NCBI GenBank assembly: GCA_023333565.1
Contig: JAJKFH010001865.1
Location: 4,774,001 to 4,838,000, forward strand
Origin: Puffinus mauretanicus
Taxonomy: Eukaryota; Chordata; Aves; Procellariiformes; Procellariidae
DNA: 64,000 bases
Reading direction: 5' to 3'
The notes under the pieces are model-generated. The model saw only the letters and a program-made list of their open reading frames with translations. It ran no database searches and was not told the origin of the DNA. A program made the position numbers and the translations under genes. Positions 1-13,927 of the stretch are shown one piece after another (the first letter of the stretch is position 1; each line of letters begins with the position of its first letter).

Positions 1-380
1 TTAGATGCTGAGAGAACTATAGCAGGAAATAGGAACCGTTTCCTCCTGCCACCCCTCAAACAAGTTTTCCGTTCCAATTAAAATAAATTACATTTTCAGT
101 CAGAAGAGATTACTCACATGATACCTATGTCATTTAGAAACAGGCACGGAAAGCGTGGTGTAAAGGTAAATATTAGAAAGGAGAAAGCGGAGGAGAATAA
201 TTTAGAAATCCTAACCAATAGGAATTCAAAAGCTGATTCTTTGAATTGCTCAGTTATGCTCCAATGAGAAATTTCTACTAGAGGTTGACTAATGGGGGGG
301 AGCCTGCTCACAGGATTTTGGGTACTGGAGATTTCTTTTGTGAAACTATATGATGCGCTTTGACACTTTGACTGAAGAGT

Positions 381-485
381 TATAGTTTTATATATTTTTA
401 TATATTTTATATATATAATATAAATAATAATATATATATTTTATATATAATTATACATATAGTTTTATATATTTTTAAAAAAACT
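381..485. repeat. AT-rich low-complexity tract
   Basis: About 100 bp made almost only of T and A with TATA-type repeats. The segment TATAGTTTTATATATTTTTA occurs at 381-400, and most of it recurs around 459-477. Confidence 0.85.
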
Positions 486-2160
486 TTTATCTTATGAGAC
501 TACTTAAGGAAGAAGTAATATATGACACTTTCTGCCCAACACCTTCCTATTTTGATCTATCAGATGTTCCAAGAGTGCATGCTTTCCTGCACTGCTGTGG
601 CAATAGGACTTGTAAAACAAAGAAAAGAGAAGAAAACCTTTCATTACGATGGCAGTTAGGTGGAAGGATAGGATTTTTTTATTGTTATTATTTTTGCTGA
701 AACACCAGGTGTTTCATGTCACAAATAAAACAGTTGTTTGGTTTTGAAAGTATCTATAAGAAATTAGAAGAAAAACCACATAGTGAAAATTATGTGAAAA
801 AAGAAAAGCCTAGTCTTTTGGGCTATGATGAAGTTTAAAACTAAGATTATATTTGCATTCTTAATTAATAAACTATGTAAGGGAAATCAGTGATCTACTT
901 AGAAAATGTCGTCCAGGATAGGAGCCTTTTATCCTCTTCCTGAGGATAAAATGATGGGTAAGGTGGTGCGAGAAAGATTATTTGAGAGATGAGAAATTCC
1001 TAATTCTCTATTATCATCATACACTTCCAGTGACTTTTAAATCTTTTGATAGACATTATGACAAATGATGGCTGTCCTTTTAGCGTACTCATATAGAAAA
1101 ACTTATGCTACATTGCAGGAAAATTGCTGTCTCCTGCCCTTTCCTTAAGTATTGTGGCTGTTTAAGATGGTTTAAACATAGTTGTGAAGAAACATGTAAT
1201 TAGTATATTAATATCACTGCTTTCCATGTGCGGAAAGTCTTCATTTCAGTGGCTCCTTAATCTGGGTCTCCATGGTACCTGCTACGTACGCTAATCAAAC
1301 TGTGAGGGGGGGATGTGGTCTGGGGAAGATCTTGGATCAAACAGAAGAGAGCAGGTATATTTTTAAAATATCACACAGGTGTATATTTTTCAGTAGTTTC
1401 TTATTCTGCAGATGCTGTCAAGGTGTGTGAGTGTGTCTAGTGGAGGAGGCTTTTGACAATGCCAATGCCTGATGATCTTTCATGGTTATCCCTCCTTGCT
1501 TTCTTCTTCTCCATTGCATAAATATGCTTTTGAAGCCATTTGTGCAACGCATCTTTGGGTCCAAATTCAGTCGTGTTTGATACTTCTTGTAGGAGAGAGG
1601 ACTCCATCCTCCAAAAAATAACATGTGAACTGCAGCCTGACAAGTACAATGTTTCAAACGTTACAGCTGATAATACTGGGTATCTTAATTTAAGATACAG
1701 AAAAGCAAGAAATTTTTATGTAACCCAATTTTTGCATAGAAGAAGCAGAGAGTTGGAGAGACTAACTGATTGATCCATGCTTTTTACTTTGGGGTTTGGA
1801 GCAACCTCACCTTTCTGTGAGTTTTCAGAACAGCTTATTTTGTGAAGTCTAGTATAAAGATGATAATGTAGTTCTGGACTGAAAATCTGAACTGCATTTG
1901 GAAGATGTCTCTGCTTTTGTGTGTTAAACTTTGAAGTAAAAGCTTTGCGATGACAATTCAATTGGAAAATTAACTACACAATATGGAAGATAGCTCATTC
2001 TCCTCCCACTTCTTCCTCATCCTTTCATCTACAAAAATAGTGTAATTCCTGGCAATCTTCTTATTTTCTCTGCAATTTTCCAGTGTCCTTGATGATATTG
2101 GAAAAAGTACAAGTCTTAATTGCTTCCTTTTTTGAGATATATGAAGGATTGCTCTTCATA

Positions 2161-2176
2161 TTTTTTTTTTTTTTTT
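2161..2176. repeat. T16 homopolymer
   Basis: Simple T run in the long intron. Short open frames on both strands across it are artefacts. Confidence 0.9.
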
Positions 2177-2439
2177 AATATGTGCTGTTGCTTTTTTGGG
2201 TTTAAAGTTAAAATGCTGGGACAGTTTTGTAAAATCGGCTGTAATAGTAAATTTGGCTCATTACATAAGGAATTTAGTGCATGTTCTTGTACTGTCACTG
2301 CTGTTAGTTTGCCAGCCACATAACTGGCGCAACCACTGAATTATTATAATAATACCATTATACGTATTGTCGGTTGAAGAGAGGGAAACAAGTCCTGCAG
2401 AAGATGTTTCCTCAGGTGGGCAGAGCTGGACATCTAGGT

Positions 2440-2650
2440 CCTCCATTTTCCTTTCACCTCCTGAAACGCTGAGCCAGTGTGAGTGCCCCTTTCCTCCAGC
2501 GTGGCTGTTGACCTCTCGAGCGGCGTTTGTGCTTGGCTTGGCTGGCTGGGGGCTGTTCTGCGGCAGCAGCCCGACCTGCCCGCTGGCTGTCCTGTCCCCC
2601 TGGCCTCGGGAGCTCCCCTGGACCCGTGTCCAGCATGCTAAGCCCACTGA
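2440..2650. other. Short GC-rich segment in the long intron
   Basis: About 210 bp with raised GC and about ten CpGs (for example CTCGAGCGGCG near 2515), surrounded by AT-rich sequence. The frames through it do not resemble known proteins. Smaller and weaker than the 49640 island; function unknown. Confidence 0.4.
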
Positions 2651-5524
2651 AATCTAACCTGGCAAAAATCACGCAATTAAATATAGTGCTTGGCTTTTTG
2701 CTGGTTTAGTATGCTGAAGCAGTTCTCTTTGCTCGAGGATGGCTGAGGCCAGGAGCTGGAGCAAGGGAGCGAGGGGGACTGCAATGGCCCGGAGCATGAT
2801 TAGCTGAGACTGCCATGAACCCCCAGGCTGAAATTACATTTGCTTATTAGGGACGCTGAAGGCACTCTGTTATTTCTTTGAAATAAAGTATTTTCCTGAA
2901 TGCTTGGGAAAGAATAAATACCAGTACTTGGTAAAGTCAAGTCAAATGTATAATCTGGACATGTTTAATATGCATATCCAAAGCATGTAATGCTTTTTTC
3001 ATTTTCTTATGGTATGATATTTAAATTATAGGAGAAATGCAACATTTCCTGAAAAGTAATTTGCTATTGTCCTTATATTGCTGCTATGTGGAAAATCTGC
3101 TGGTATTTTTCTGAGTATTGCCGAATAATCCTAGGCTCACTATTTGAGTCATCCTATGTCAAATGAGCTGTGATGCTTTTGTCATCAAGAAGTTCAGTAC
3201 AGCATGACACTTCCTCGCTATGATTTCTAACTGGTAAATATGCCTAAATTACACTTGTGAAATTTGCTCAAAAGATGGAAAGGTTCTATTTGTTTTCATT
3301 GAAATAATTCTCTGTGGAACCAGTGTAAGGGAGGTCAACTGTTCACTTCTAGGTTTAAAGAAAATCTGAAATCAGTATGTGTGTATGAACACACAAGATA
3401 CAAAGCTTACACTTACTTTGAGTTGGGTTTCACGCACTTGTGTGTATATGTGCACAGATACTGCACACCATCCTGGTGAAGTGTCAGACAGTGTATACAT
3501 TTGACATAGATTTTAAAGATATTTGAGGTGTTTACAGTAAATAAGCTAACATTCTTCTTCACAAGTAGCAACACTGCTTGTGCCAGTGCTCAGAATTATG
3601 GCGTGGTTTACAATTGTGTTTGTTACTTGTGTACTAAATACTAGCTGATCATATACTAGATATATCTCTTGGTAAGGGACGCCCATACTCTGTTTTGCTG
3701 CAGTCTTCCCATGGTTTTTAATTCTATCCTTGCAAGTTTCATTTTGTTGTACTCCAAGGAATATCAGTTAAAAAGTATTTCTGATGCCTTAGCATCCATT
3801 TGCTACTTTTTCTCCTTTTCAATCATAAAGTCCGTTTATAAAGATTTTTTGTCTCTGGTGATAAATGATCTTCTCCTTGCTCTTGGTTGTATTATCTTTA
3901 TGCCATCCTTAAAGAAGCCAGCTAACTTCATATAAGAATGCCAGTGTGTATTTAACTTTGTATTTAGTTCTGGTGGGAAGCTTTTAGCTATATTCCTCAT
4001 CTAGGCTGAGGGGACCTGAAGTGGTGATTTTTTTATGTTTTTGATTTTTTGATGTCCTCCCTCTGTATTTTTCTTTTGCAGAATCTTAAGAAGTGGTTGA
4101 TGTGGTGTTCCCAGCCTTCCTAGGACAGGCACCCAACATTATGTCTGTTTCTATTTCATGTTTGGGTGAAGACTACTTGAATACTGGGGCTGAGAACTAC
4201 TTAAGTCCACTTAAATTTTTCTTTTAAATCCCATTCTGTTTCACCAGAACCTCTTGCTGGAAGAATGGTGGGGGGGAGGGAAGTTAAACTTCTCATTCTG
4301 GGGAGAACTTACCACGTTCTCTCAGGTGTTCTCTTCTTAGATTAGAAAAAAGTCACTCTCAAACAAGAAAATATAAATCACTCAGAAATTTGTTTCTTAA
4401 AGCATCATGTGGTATGTTTTTGGAGCAATTTGTGTTGTGCTAAGTCGTCTCGTATTGAAAGCGCAGCAGCACCTTTGCCTTGTCAAAACCCCTGTGCAAG
4501 TTCTCGTCCAGTCATCTTCCTCCGCATCTCTCCCGCATCAGCTGTCAAAGCCATCCGTGACCTTCTGTTTGCTCCCCCCTCTGCTTGCTCAACACATCTG
4601 GCCGCGGCTCTTCCCATGGTTTCTCTTTGCTCTGTCTGGAGCTCCCTTCCTCTCTCGGTCACTTCCTTTCCTCAGAAACACATGGGATCAGCGCAATTCC
4701 AATTTTCTTGGCTGTCCTTTAAATGCTGTGTCTAAGGGCTGATATATGGATAATGCAATACTTCCGCTGAAAGTTTTTAGATTGGTGAAACCGAGCTGCA
4801 GATTTTTAATACCAGTGTGCCAGTTCTTTATTGGCTGTCGTGGTTCATATGTGAGATTTAAAACACCAGGGTCCCCGTGCAGAAGGGTGAGATCTTTCAC
4901 CTACAGAGTAAGCTTAAAAGTGTAAAGTCAGGAGCAAGGCAGTAACCCCTGTCCAGCCCCGGAAAGTCAGATTTGCCCTTTAGTTTCCCTTTGAAGTCTG
5001 GGGCGTGTCTTGGAGGCAGGGTGGAGGCCAGATGGCTGAGACGCCCTTTCCCTGGATGTAGGCAGGCGCCTTGTGAAGGGGTATGACACCCCTTCGACTG
5101 CTGGAGAAAAGCTCCTGCCACCACCTATGGCTTGTCCCTTTTTTTGCAAGGCAGCTAGTTATATCTGCAGCAATGCAAATTCAATTTTTATTTTTTTTAT
5201 TTTTTTGCAAAGGCCCATTATAAACAGAGTTGAAAGGACTTGCATTTTAAAAAGAAAGAAGAAAACCCATTTTAGAGAACTAAAGAGAGATCTGTCTTTA
5301 ACCCAGATCTCTTCAATAGGCTCATTTACAGTGAATCTCACAGAATTGCCTTAGCACCTGCTGAATATCCATCTGCATGAAGAAAAGACAAAGCTTTACT
5401 TTGAAAACAAGCTGTTTAAATTGACTCCTGGGGTGTGAGGAAATGTGAAAATGCATTAGTTAATCTCAAGTATGTTTGTTAAAAGATTTTAATAAATTCT
5501 GGAGAAAGATGCAGCATTGCTTAT

Positions 5525-5544
5525 AAAAAAAAAAAAAAAAAAAA
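5525..5544 (+). repeat. A20 homopolymer preceded by AATAAA
   Basis: A run of 20 A bases starts 28 nt after an AATAAA hexamer (5491-5496), the spacing of a real mRNA poly(A) tail. It may be the 3' end of an old retrocopied transcript or simply an expanded A run. No parent gene was recognised upstream. Confidence 0.75.
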
Positions 5545-6482
5545 GGCAAAATCTTAACGTAAGGAAGAATGTCTGTCTCTTCCCTCATGGAAAATGGGGT
5601 CTACTTTAGATGTCTCTGAGTTGCAGGTGATTGTGGGTTGTTTTTAAAAAAAAGTTCATTAAAAATACTTCTGTTCGCAAAGGAACTTGAATTTATTACA
5701 GTTCTCATCTCAGACTTTTCTTATGAGTTGTGCAGCTTTGGAATTTAAACAGATAAACTACATTAGCCCCTGGTTGGACTTGAAGCTTTTATGTCTTTTT
5801 TTTGCTTCTCATAGTATGAAATACAGTTGTGTGCATTTCTTATTACTACTGCTAGTAGTAATACAGCGAGTGCTGGAATACTGCTATGTACTGATTTTAG
5901 ACACTACATCCAGGGTAGTAACTGCAGTAACGGATGTGACACTACTGAAGTATCCAGTATAATAGCTCATTTAAAGGCATATTAAATGGCCTTTTTTCCT
6001 CTGGAATTGGGTATTAAAAGACCTTCTTTTGCTCTGGAATTGGGCATGTGTGTTCTCTGCTCCCAACTCAGGAAGAATCAACTTCTAATTCGTTTACTGA
6101 GGATGGCTTTTGAAATAAGAATGGCAGCGAGCGCCATTTGCTGTGGTTCTCAAAGGAAACGTAAAGGCCCTCTGCTTAACGGATGACTGCTGTTAATCCT
6201 GAGTGATGATTCTCACTGTAGTTAATATTTCATAACTAGGAGAAGTGTTTGCTGCAGGGAGTTTTAATATAGGGGCTCTGGTCTCAGGAACAGCTTAAGG
6301 GCTCTGTACCCATGTGCGCTCTGACAGAGCGGAGCACAAATCTTCTCTCCTCTGTGTCGCTGCTGATGTTTGCAGAGCTTTCAGCTGTGTTTTTATTTGC
6401 TTATTAACATTTTTTTCCAAATATTTTGTCCGGCAAGCACCTTTTAGGTGTCTCCTAATTTTGTAATAGCATACCTGCAAGT

Positions 6483-6546
6483 AAGGCTGGTAGGTGTTCT
6501 TTAGGTTACTTGCTAAGGCAAGTAGGTATTCTTTAGGTTACTTGCT
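6483..6546 (+). repeat. 32-bp tandem duplication
   Basis: Two adjacent 32-bp units (6483-6514 and 6515-6546) differ at three positions. Each contains a TAGGT(G/A)TTCTTTAGG segment followed by TTACTTGCT. A local duplication with slight divergence. Confidence 0.85.
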
Positions 6547-9500
6547 GCCTCAGGGTACGGTACAACCTTCCTGCTTTGGTGTTTCTAGAAGACAGAGAAA
6601 GTTATACTGAGTTCTGTTTAATCTTTTATTCCATGAGGTAGCTCCAGTGTGTAGCAATAAATATCACAGAGAACTAGGCATTAACACTGTTTTGGTTCCT
6701 ACATTAGTAGCAACTTTTTCTGGAATCAAATATGCCTCTTCCGTTCCTTATTTTATTTGTTAGCTCATTATATACTGCTTGGGCAGACCGATCACTCTTG
6801 GCAGCTGTTCTTAGCATAAGCAGCTCGTAGGCAGCCACTTTTTTATGCTTTGCAACAATATCGACTACGGAAGTGACCACTTGTATTGGTCCCTAACACA
6901 ATTTGGGATGGCTGTAGTTCTCTAGTACTGAACAACTTGCTTGTAATGATATTTTTGTCACTGGATTGTCTCCAGAAAGAGTAGAAAGCGGTTCTTTCTG
7001 CGAGGCTGAGTTAAGCCTGTGGTAGCTGGATTGAGCTGTAAGCCCTGAGCTCCAGAGGTTGCAGGGGGTGCGATGGCTGATCGCTGTTGTTGATTGCGCC
7101 AGTGACGCTGCATCTTCACACAACAGTTTCTGGGGAAGGGCAAAAGGGTGGGTACGTAATAATCGCTGGGAAACTTAATTTATTGGTTAATAAACTAATT
7201 GGAAGTTCTCTAAGGAAAGCTACTTCTAAAGAGCAAAACATTATTTTATTTATGCAGTTGACCTGGGAAGAACACAGGTCAATGTGTTTATTCCTTAGTC
7301 TAAACATGCCTAGTGGTATTGCTCTTTGGCGTGTTGCTATTACCCTTCTTAACATTGGGGTCAAGCACAGTCAGAGATTGCAAATGCTGTTTTACAATGT
7401 TCGGTATAGTCACTTCAGAACAGATGAGCCCTCAGTGATATTTAACCACTCTTTTTTGATTGTGTTTGTTATAGCATGTATGCTTCTCTCTCTATTTATG
7501 TATATTTCGTTAGTTCTGTTTGTTTGGGCTGCTGTTTCTTACCAGCAGAGATGAGGAAGAGCTAAAGAGCGACCTGGTTCAGATGTTGCGATGGAAATGA
7601 GTTTGAAAGAAACGCACATTTCTGGGAACAGCAGGGCATATTTGTTCTATAGAGTGGCTAGATACATTGCTCTAACCTTTGTGCTGAAGACTTAAGACCC
7701 CCATATTTTTAAAAAACCTCGAAAATTGCGTCGTATGGCCTTTTGTATTCTCTTGGAGTAAGTGGAGGTTTGATGCTTTATTCTTTGGAAAGGTATATTA
7801 ATTTGATGTTTGTCAGAAAGGTTTTGGCAGTAGCTGACTCACATGGAGTACTCTGTAAAGGTGTAACGGGAATGGAACACGGATGAAACATAGTTTGCTT
7901 ATTTACTATTCAAAGGAGCGCACTGTCAAACAAGCGATAAAAATAATAATGGTAGCGTTCCAGAAAACAGAAGATTTCAGGGGTTAAAAAGGTAAATTGG
8001 AATGGATTATGAACTCGCAGGAAACAACACCCAAGCAAATGGTAGGATTTGAAGACTGAGTTAATTTCCTTGTACCCTTTTTTCTTTTTTTTTTTTACCC
8101 CCCTGAGGATTTGTGTATAATGATGTATGCAGTGGGCTGTCTGTAGCCAAAGGCTTTGAGAAAGTACTCTGCCTACATCTTTGTTTCATCCTACTTGAAA
8201 TGGAAAAGGATTTCCAAGGGACAGAATCAGGCAGATGTTAAAAGGTTTTGAAAAAGCTCCCTGTTCATACATGCTGACTGGATTAATGAGGCACTTCCCA
8301 GCTCAGAGCATAATTTTTATATGCTGTTTATGTTTATTTTTTCAACTAAAAAAAATGTTAGTTCCCTTTTTAATTATTCCATTTACCTGTTCAAATGTCA
8401 CTATTGACTATTCCTTATGAATTGTAAATTAATTTAGAGCCTTCATATATATTTTCTAGGTATCTGCTCCAATGAGAAGTCAGTGGTGCTGATGTGAAAG
8501 GATCCATGAAATTTCTGCAGAAGTTTAAGGCACTGCGGAAGAATACACTAAATTGAAACAAAATAATAAAACCAAGAACTCCTTGATTACTAGATGCTGT
8601 AGTAACTAGAAAGTGTGTATGTAATGTATTTTTAAAAACAGAGAATATTTTTGTTATAAAGGTACATCCTAAGTAAGTGGAAGTACTGTGCAAAAGTACT
8701 TTTCTTTTTTTTATTTTTAATGAAGTTGCTTCCACCCAGGTGGTCAGCATCTAAAACCCGTAGAGCAGATGGTTCTCTCCAGGAAAGTGAAATGCAGAAT
8801 TGCAGAGTGCGATCTAATGGTGCCAGACCATGCAGGACAATCTGCTGCCTGAGCTTGCCTTAAAAGTAGAACAGGAACAACCCAGAATTCACAGATGAAA
8901 AATAGTCACAGGTCAAAGTGGGGCAGAACATAATTTACTGGATTATTTCTTGGGGAACACAATGAAATACTTGAATAGCAGCAGGCGAGAATGGATTTTA
9001 AATACATAATTGTGCTTGAGGTTAATTCCATGCTTTTACCTATTGAATTGCTAAACAGTACAGTGAGGAAGGATGACCACTTTTAAAAGCCATGGCACCT
9101 TTCCTGTGATAAACCCATAAATACATGGTTTGCTGAACACCGGGCGTGCGAATAGATGTGGAAGGAATACTTCTGTTCTGGCCTTACAGCAAGCCCTGTA
9201 AATCTTGTGTTCACCGCTCTCTCCTTTTCTCTGAAGGCAGCGTCCAGTCGTTTTTGCAGTCACGCATTCGTCTGTTTGAGGGATTTCTTTCCTCCTCTTT
9301 CTGTTGTGCTCTTTAAACTGCAGAATTTCCTGCAGATACTGTAACTGTACCTTGTATCAAAATGGTGGTGGTTCCCTTCTCAACGTGGAAGCATCTTTTT
9401 CTTTGGAAAATTTCTTTACTTCGAGGAAATTTCCTGTCTCTTTAGCAGACATACAAGCACAACTTGAAAGGCCTCTACATAAGAAATTTGGGCTTGCTTG

Positions 9501-12500
9501 CATGAACTGCTTCTTTCATCTCCTTCAGCCCGTCTGCATCTTGCTTACCCTTGGGAGGCTTACAATGTCCTGTCTGACAGGAGGGATGGGTTTGCATCTC
9601 AGAGAATAGGCTACAAAGGCAGGCAAGTGTTAATTTAACATCTCTGTAGCAAGTAGCTAGGTTTGATGTAAGTAAGTCTGGCAGCAGATGGAAACTCAAC
9701 TAGGAATGAAAGCGAGAAGGAATAGGTCTTGCAGCATCCCTGGCTGGAGAAGATTCTTGAAGAGGTGCATTACATCAGTTCTTCACATGATTAACGGCTG
9801 TTGTTCTATCCTAAAATTTGAGTGAGGTGTTTTTCCTTTTGAATGAATTCTGTTTGCAGCAATAAAAATTCTGGTGTGTAACAGAGTGCTTTGATCTATG
9901 CAGTTGTCCTTTTCAAGCAGCCGATGGTTGAAAGAATGTAATTAATTTATAAGCATGTGTTGCCTTCTACTTAGGGTGTTTTTTCATATTTTGCTTTTAT
10001 GCTTCCTTTTGCTCGTGTACATGTGAGACTGTCAAAAAGAAACCCCAGTTTTTATTGTCTTGTTTAGAATAAGACTTTTCGCTTGCTCCTATGCTGAAAC
10101 ATCTGAGAGAGAGCAGGTACCAATATATTTTCTTCCAGGGTTGAACTCGGGATCCTTTCCACTATCCGTCACTGTTAATGGGACTCTCGTCAAAGCTTTG
10201 CTGATGGTGCCCTGTTTATCTGCCTGTAGATGACTCTGGCACAAGGCAGGTGGTTGTGGGGCTAAACACAATGCCAAAACACAAGCCTCTTCCTTGGGGG
10301 CTTTTTGTGTGTGTGAATAGATGTAGAAGGAGATGACCGGTTTCTTCTTTTGAAAAGACCTTTAACTCCTGCGCTGCGTTGCCCAGCCTCTCTGGCTGCG
10401 TGTGAAGAGGGTGTGGCTTGGGCTGATGAGCGGGCTTAATTTTATCTGTATTTCCACTGCAGAAGAAGGTTGTTGCTAGGTGTTTGGATGTGTCACTATG
10501 TCAGCGAGATAGCAGAAATGGAGATGAAGCAATAGGGGTTAGTGTCCCTGATGTGATGTGTACACACAGCTGACATGGAGCAGTTAATTTGGAGGAGAGT
10601 CCTGATGATCAGTTAACTTATATGCCAGAATCTCTTCTAAGAATCAAATTTGGTCATGTATTTAGTACCACCTGAATTTACTGTAATATTGAATTATTTT
10701 AATCTCTATCATCTGAGGGTTCATTATTGTAAATTATTATTTAATAAAAGAAATAGTGAGCCCTGCTAATCAGATTGCAATATCATTATGCCAAGCTCTC
10801 TGCAGTCATCCAGTAAAAGACAGTTTCTGCTTCACAAATCAGCCTGTCGCACTAGTTATTGTCCCCTCTGTTGTTGTAGGTTTTTGTTGGTAGTGGGGTT
10901 TTTTTGCTTATGTGTAATAACTGATGCTAAGTAATCAATGTAAGAATTTGAGCTAAACAGCATTTGGGGCAAAATTCTTTTTGTACTACATTACCCATCA
11001 AATTTTGGTGCAGGTGCATTGGATAAAAGGAAATGACTGTGTTTATATGTTGCAGTTTTTGTTACCAGCCCAGAGTGAAGATACCCATTTTTTAATCCAA
11101 ACAACGTTTAATCCTTCTAAAGAAAGGATTATAAAGTCTTCTCTTTTACTTTGTGTTGCTCTTGCTCTTGAATGCATTTTTAAAGTGACTTTGGCCTTTG
11201 CTTTGAACTTATGATTGTGTGGGCATTGCGGAAGTAGTGTTGTATGGTCTGGCTTTGCTCGTTCCAAAGGAGAGTAAGAGTGTTTGTCATTTCATATGAC
11301 TTGACATCTTTTCTCAGGGTATAAAGAGAGGGAGAGAGGAGGAGAATGGAAAAGGGAAAGAGGTAGCACATGTACCTGATACACGGTCTGTCAACTTTTC
11401 TTGAGAAGCAACAGAAATTGTGCTTTGAAAGTCACGAAGGACAAGAAAAGGGGGTTCAAGCCTTTATGTTTTCTGTGCCTTTCATTCGCGTTAAATAACA
11501 GTTGTTGGTGATGTTGCACTTGTATAACAAAATAAAGTCCATGTGTCACTTAATGAGTCCAGTCTCGGGAAGACCCTTGACCCTCTGAAAGAGTGGCCCT
11601 TGTGTGTCAGCTGAGTCCTGTGGACTCGAGTTTCTACCTGAGTTGGGGTGTTGATGCCCAGACGTTCAGATAGAACAGTGAGGGGCTGTTCGGTTCAGCT
11701 GGGTGTATTGGGTTTGTATCATGCTAAATACATTTCTAGAGCAGTAATAGTTAAGCAATTTTTTTCAGATTCGGCTGCGAGACTGTAGTAATGTGTGGTG
11801 CTGACCATGTCGCAGAAGAGGAAACTCTGCTTTTTGATTGTTACATGAAAGAGAAGGATAAACATGCAGTAGTGTGGAGCCAGCAAAAAGACAAATATTT
11901 AACATATATGTTACAATTTAATTTCACGTTTTCTATAAAATCTTTTTTAAGCACTTTTGCCATGTCGTTTTCTCATCCTAATTGCTAGTGCACACTGTGT
12001 TATTGCGTCAAGATAAGTACACCAAATATTTATGACTAGTCTCTTGAAACTGAAACAATAAAACACGCTGGTCTTGGAAAGCCATCTAAGGAGCATACAA
12101 ATGGTTGATTGGCCATTGCTAACACATGCTTTGAGGAGTATGATTTAGATCCTAGATGTCTAGTTGAGATTGCAGGGATGCCCCAGAATATCAGTAGCTT
12201 GTCGCTAGGGCGGGATGCCCCTTTACCTGGTACAGCTATAGGTGAGGGTTTTTTGAGAGTCAGGCATGATATTTACTGAAAACAGTAACTGAAATGCCAG
12301 CAGAAGAATCCCTTGTCCACGACTTTGCCTGTGGTCAAGGGCCGGTATGCCTAATTGCACATTCCCCGGCAAGTCTAACCAAACAATGGGGTTTAAAATG
12401 GCATTGTGTTAGCTACGGAAAGTATTTGGTTTTTTTGACAAGAGTATTGCAATGTCTTTGTACTAAATGGTATAGAGCAGGTGCCTCTTGTAAGTTCTGT

Positions 12501-13277
12501 ATTTCAGTGTGAGCTTGTTTCTAGAAGGCTTAAACTTCTTTTAAGGCGTGAGCTCAGCGCTGTGGGTGGATGGCCCATGCTGCTTACTGCTGCTGAGAGA
12601 TCGTCTGCGCTGTGGGGTGGCTCTCGCTGCAGAGCGGAGGTGAAGAGAGAGTCTCTGCAATTCCTTGCCTGGGTGTCGATGTCAAGAAAAACAAACCAAC
12701 CCATAATTCCTCTCTCGAATCACCTACAGAGGTGTCTAACTCATGTTGTGTAGCTGGTGCTTTTGTCAAATGGGTAACGGATCATTGCTGGCAAACGGTA
12801 CTCTCCCTTGCCATGCTAATCATGGGCAGCACTGGGCTGTTGTGCAGATGTTTGCCCTGTTTCTGTGTGGTGGCCACGTCATGCCACATGACTGATGTGC
12901 CGCTAGGCAACTTGACCTGCAGCCTTGGCAGTAATGTCTGCAGCAATGTCTCTTGTCTGAAGTTGCACCGAAAAGAAAATAAGGTTAAAAGAGACAACCA
13001 GCTGTTGAGAGTTGTAGTCATCTTCCTGGGCAAAGCCTCTCCCCTGTGGTAAGCGCTGAATGGCAGGATAGAGTATGCGTCAAACCTGGGATGATCTGGA
13101 GCATGTGGGTTGCAAACATTTGGGACAACCAAGGACTTTTCTCTGCAGATATTAAAAGAGCCCGCCCTGAGATGTTGCAGCAGCATGCAAATAGGAGACC
13201 ACCTTGCAGGGTGTTTGGAAGAAGTATGTGGCTTTTGCTGTCCATCTGGACTTTTGCCAGCTGAACTTTGGCCATTC

Positions 13278-13307
13278 TAATGAACCATTAGCTGATGAAC
13301 CATTAGC
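13278..13307 (+). repeat. 15-bp tandem duplication
   Basis: TAATGAACCATTAGC is followed directly by TGATGAACCATTAGC, with one pair of neighbouring bases differing. Confidence 0.8.
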
Positions 13308-13927
13308 AACCAACTGGATGCAGGCGTATTGAGTCCTTGGGTGGGAGCTTTGCTCTACTGCTAAGAGGGTGCTGTCAGCGCACCTTTTAGATCTTGCCAG
13401 TCTTCAAGGTACGATCAATGATTTTTGCAAGTGGTATCTATCAGTAAAACTGAGGTAAAGCAAGCTGTTAGTATTTTCTGGGAGCATGTATACGTATAAC
13501 TCATGGCAGGCATATAAGAAAAAAGAGGAACTTCTTTATTGTGCTTCAGCGTAGCTGCTGTGGTTCACCAGAATTAATACATGCTGCTAAAGTTTTCCTG
13601 AGGCTTGCTTTGTTTTTTATTTTTCTTTTTTTCCTGAATGTATGGTACTTAGTCTGTAGTACCATAGCTAGTAAAGCTTTTTATTGAGCCAAAGCTATGA
13701 TGACAGTAGCATGCTGTTTTCAGAGACAAAGGGAACTGATGGTCAGTAATTAGAAGGCTTGTGGCTGCCAGTTGTTAGGCACCTGAGATATTACAGCTGT
13801 ACGATATTTCTAGAGCAAATGGGAGGAGAGCTTGAGAGGCAAAATTTTAGGGATTTCTAAGATGTTTAGAGCATCCTATGAAAAATGCTTTCTCTTAAAA
13901 GACAGGCACATGCACCAAGGACATGTT

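Noticed and set aside
7087..7554. 155-codon open frame with a hydrophobic C-terminal stretch
   Set aside because: The hydrophobic part comes from T-rich sequence and could mimic a membrane helix. No family resemblance.
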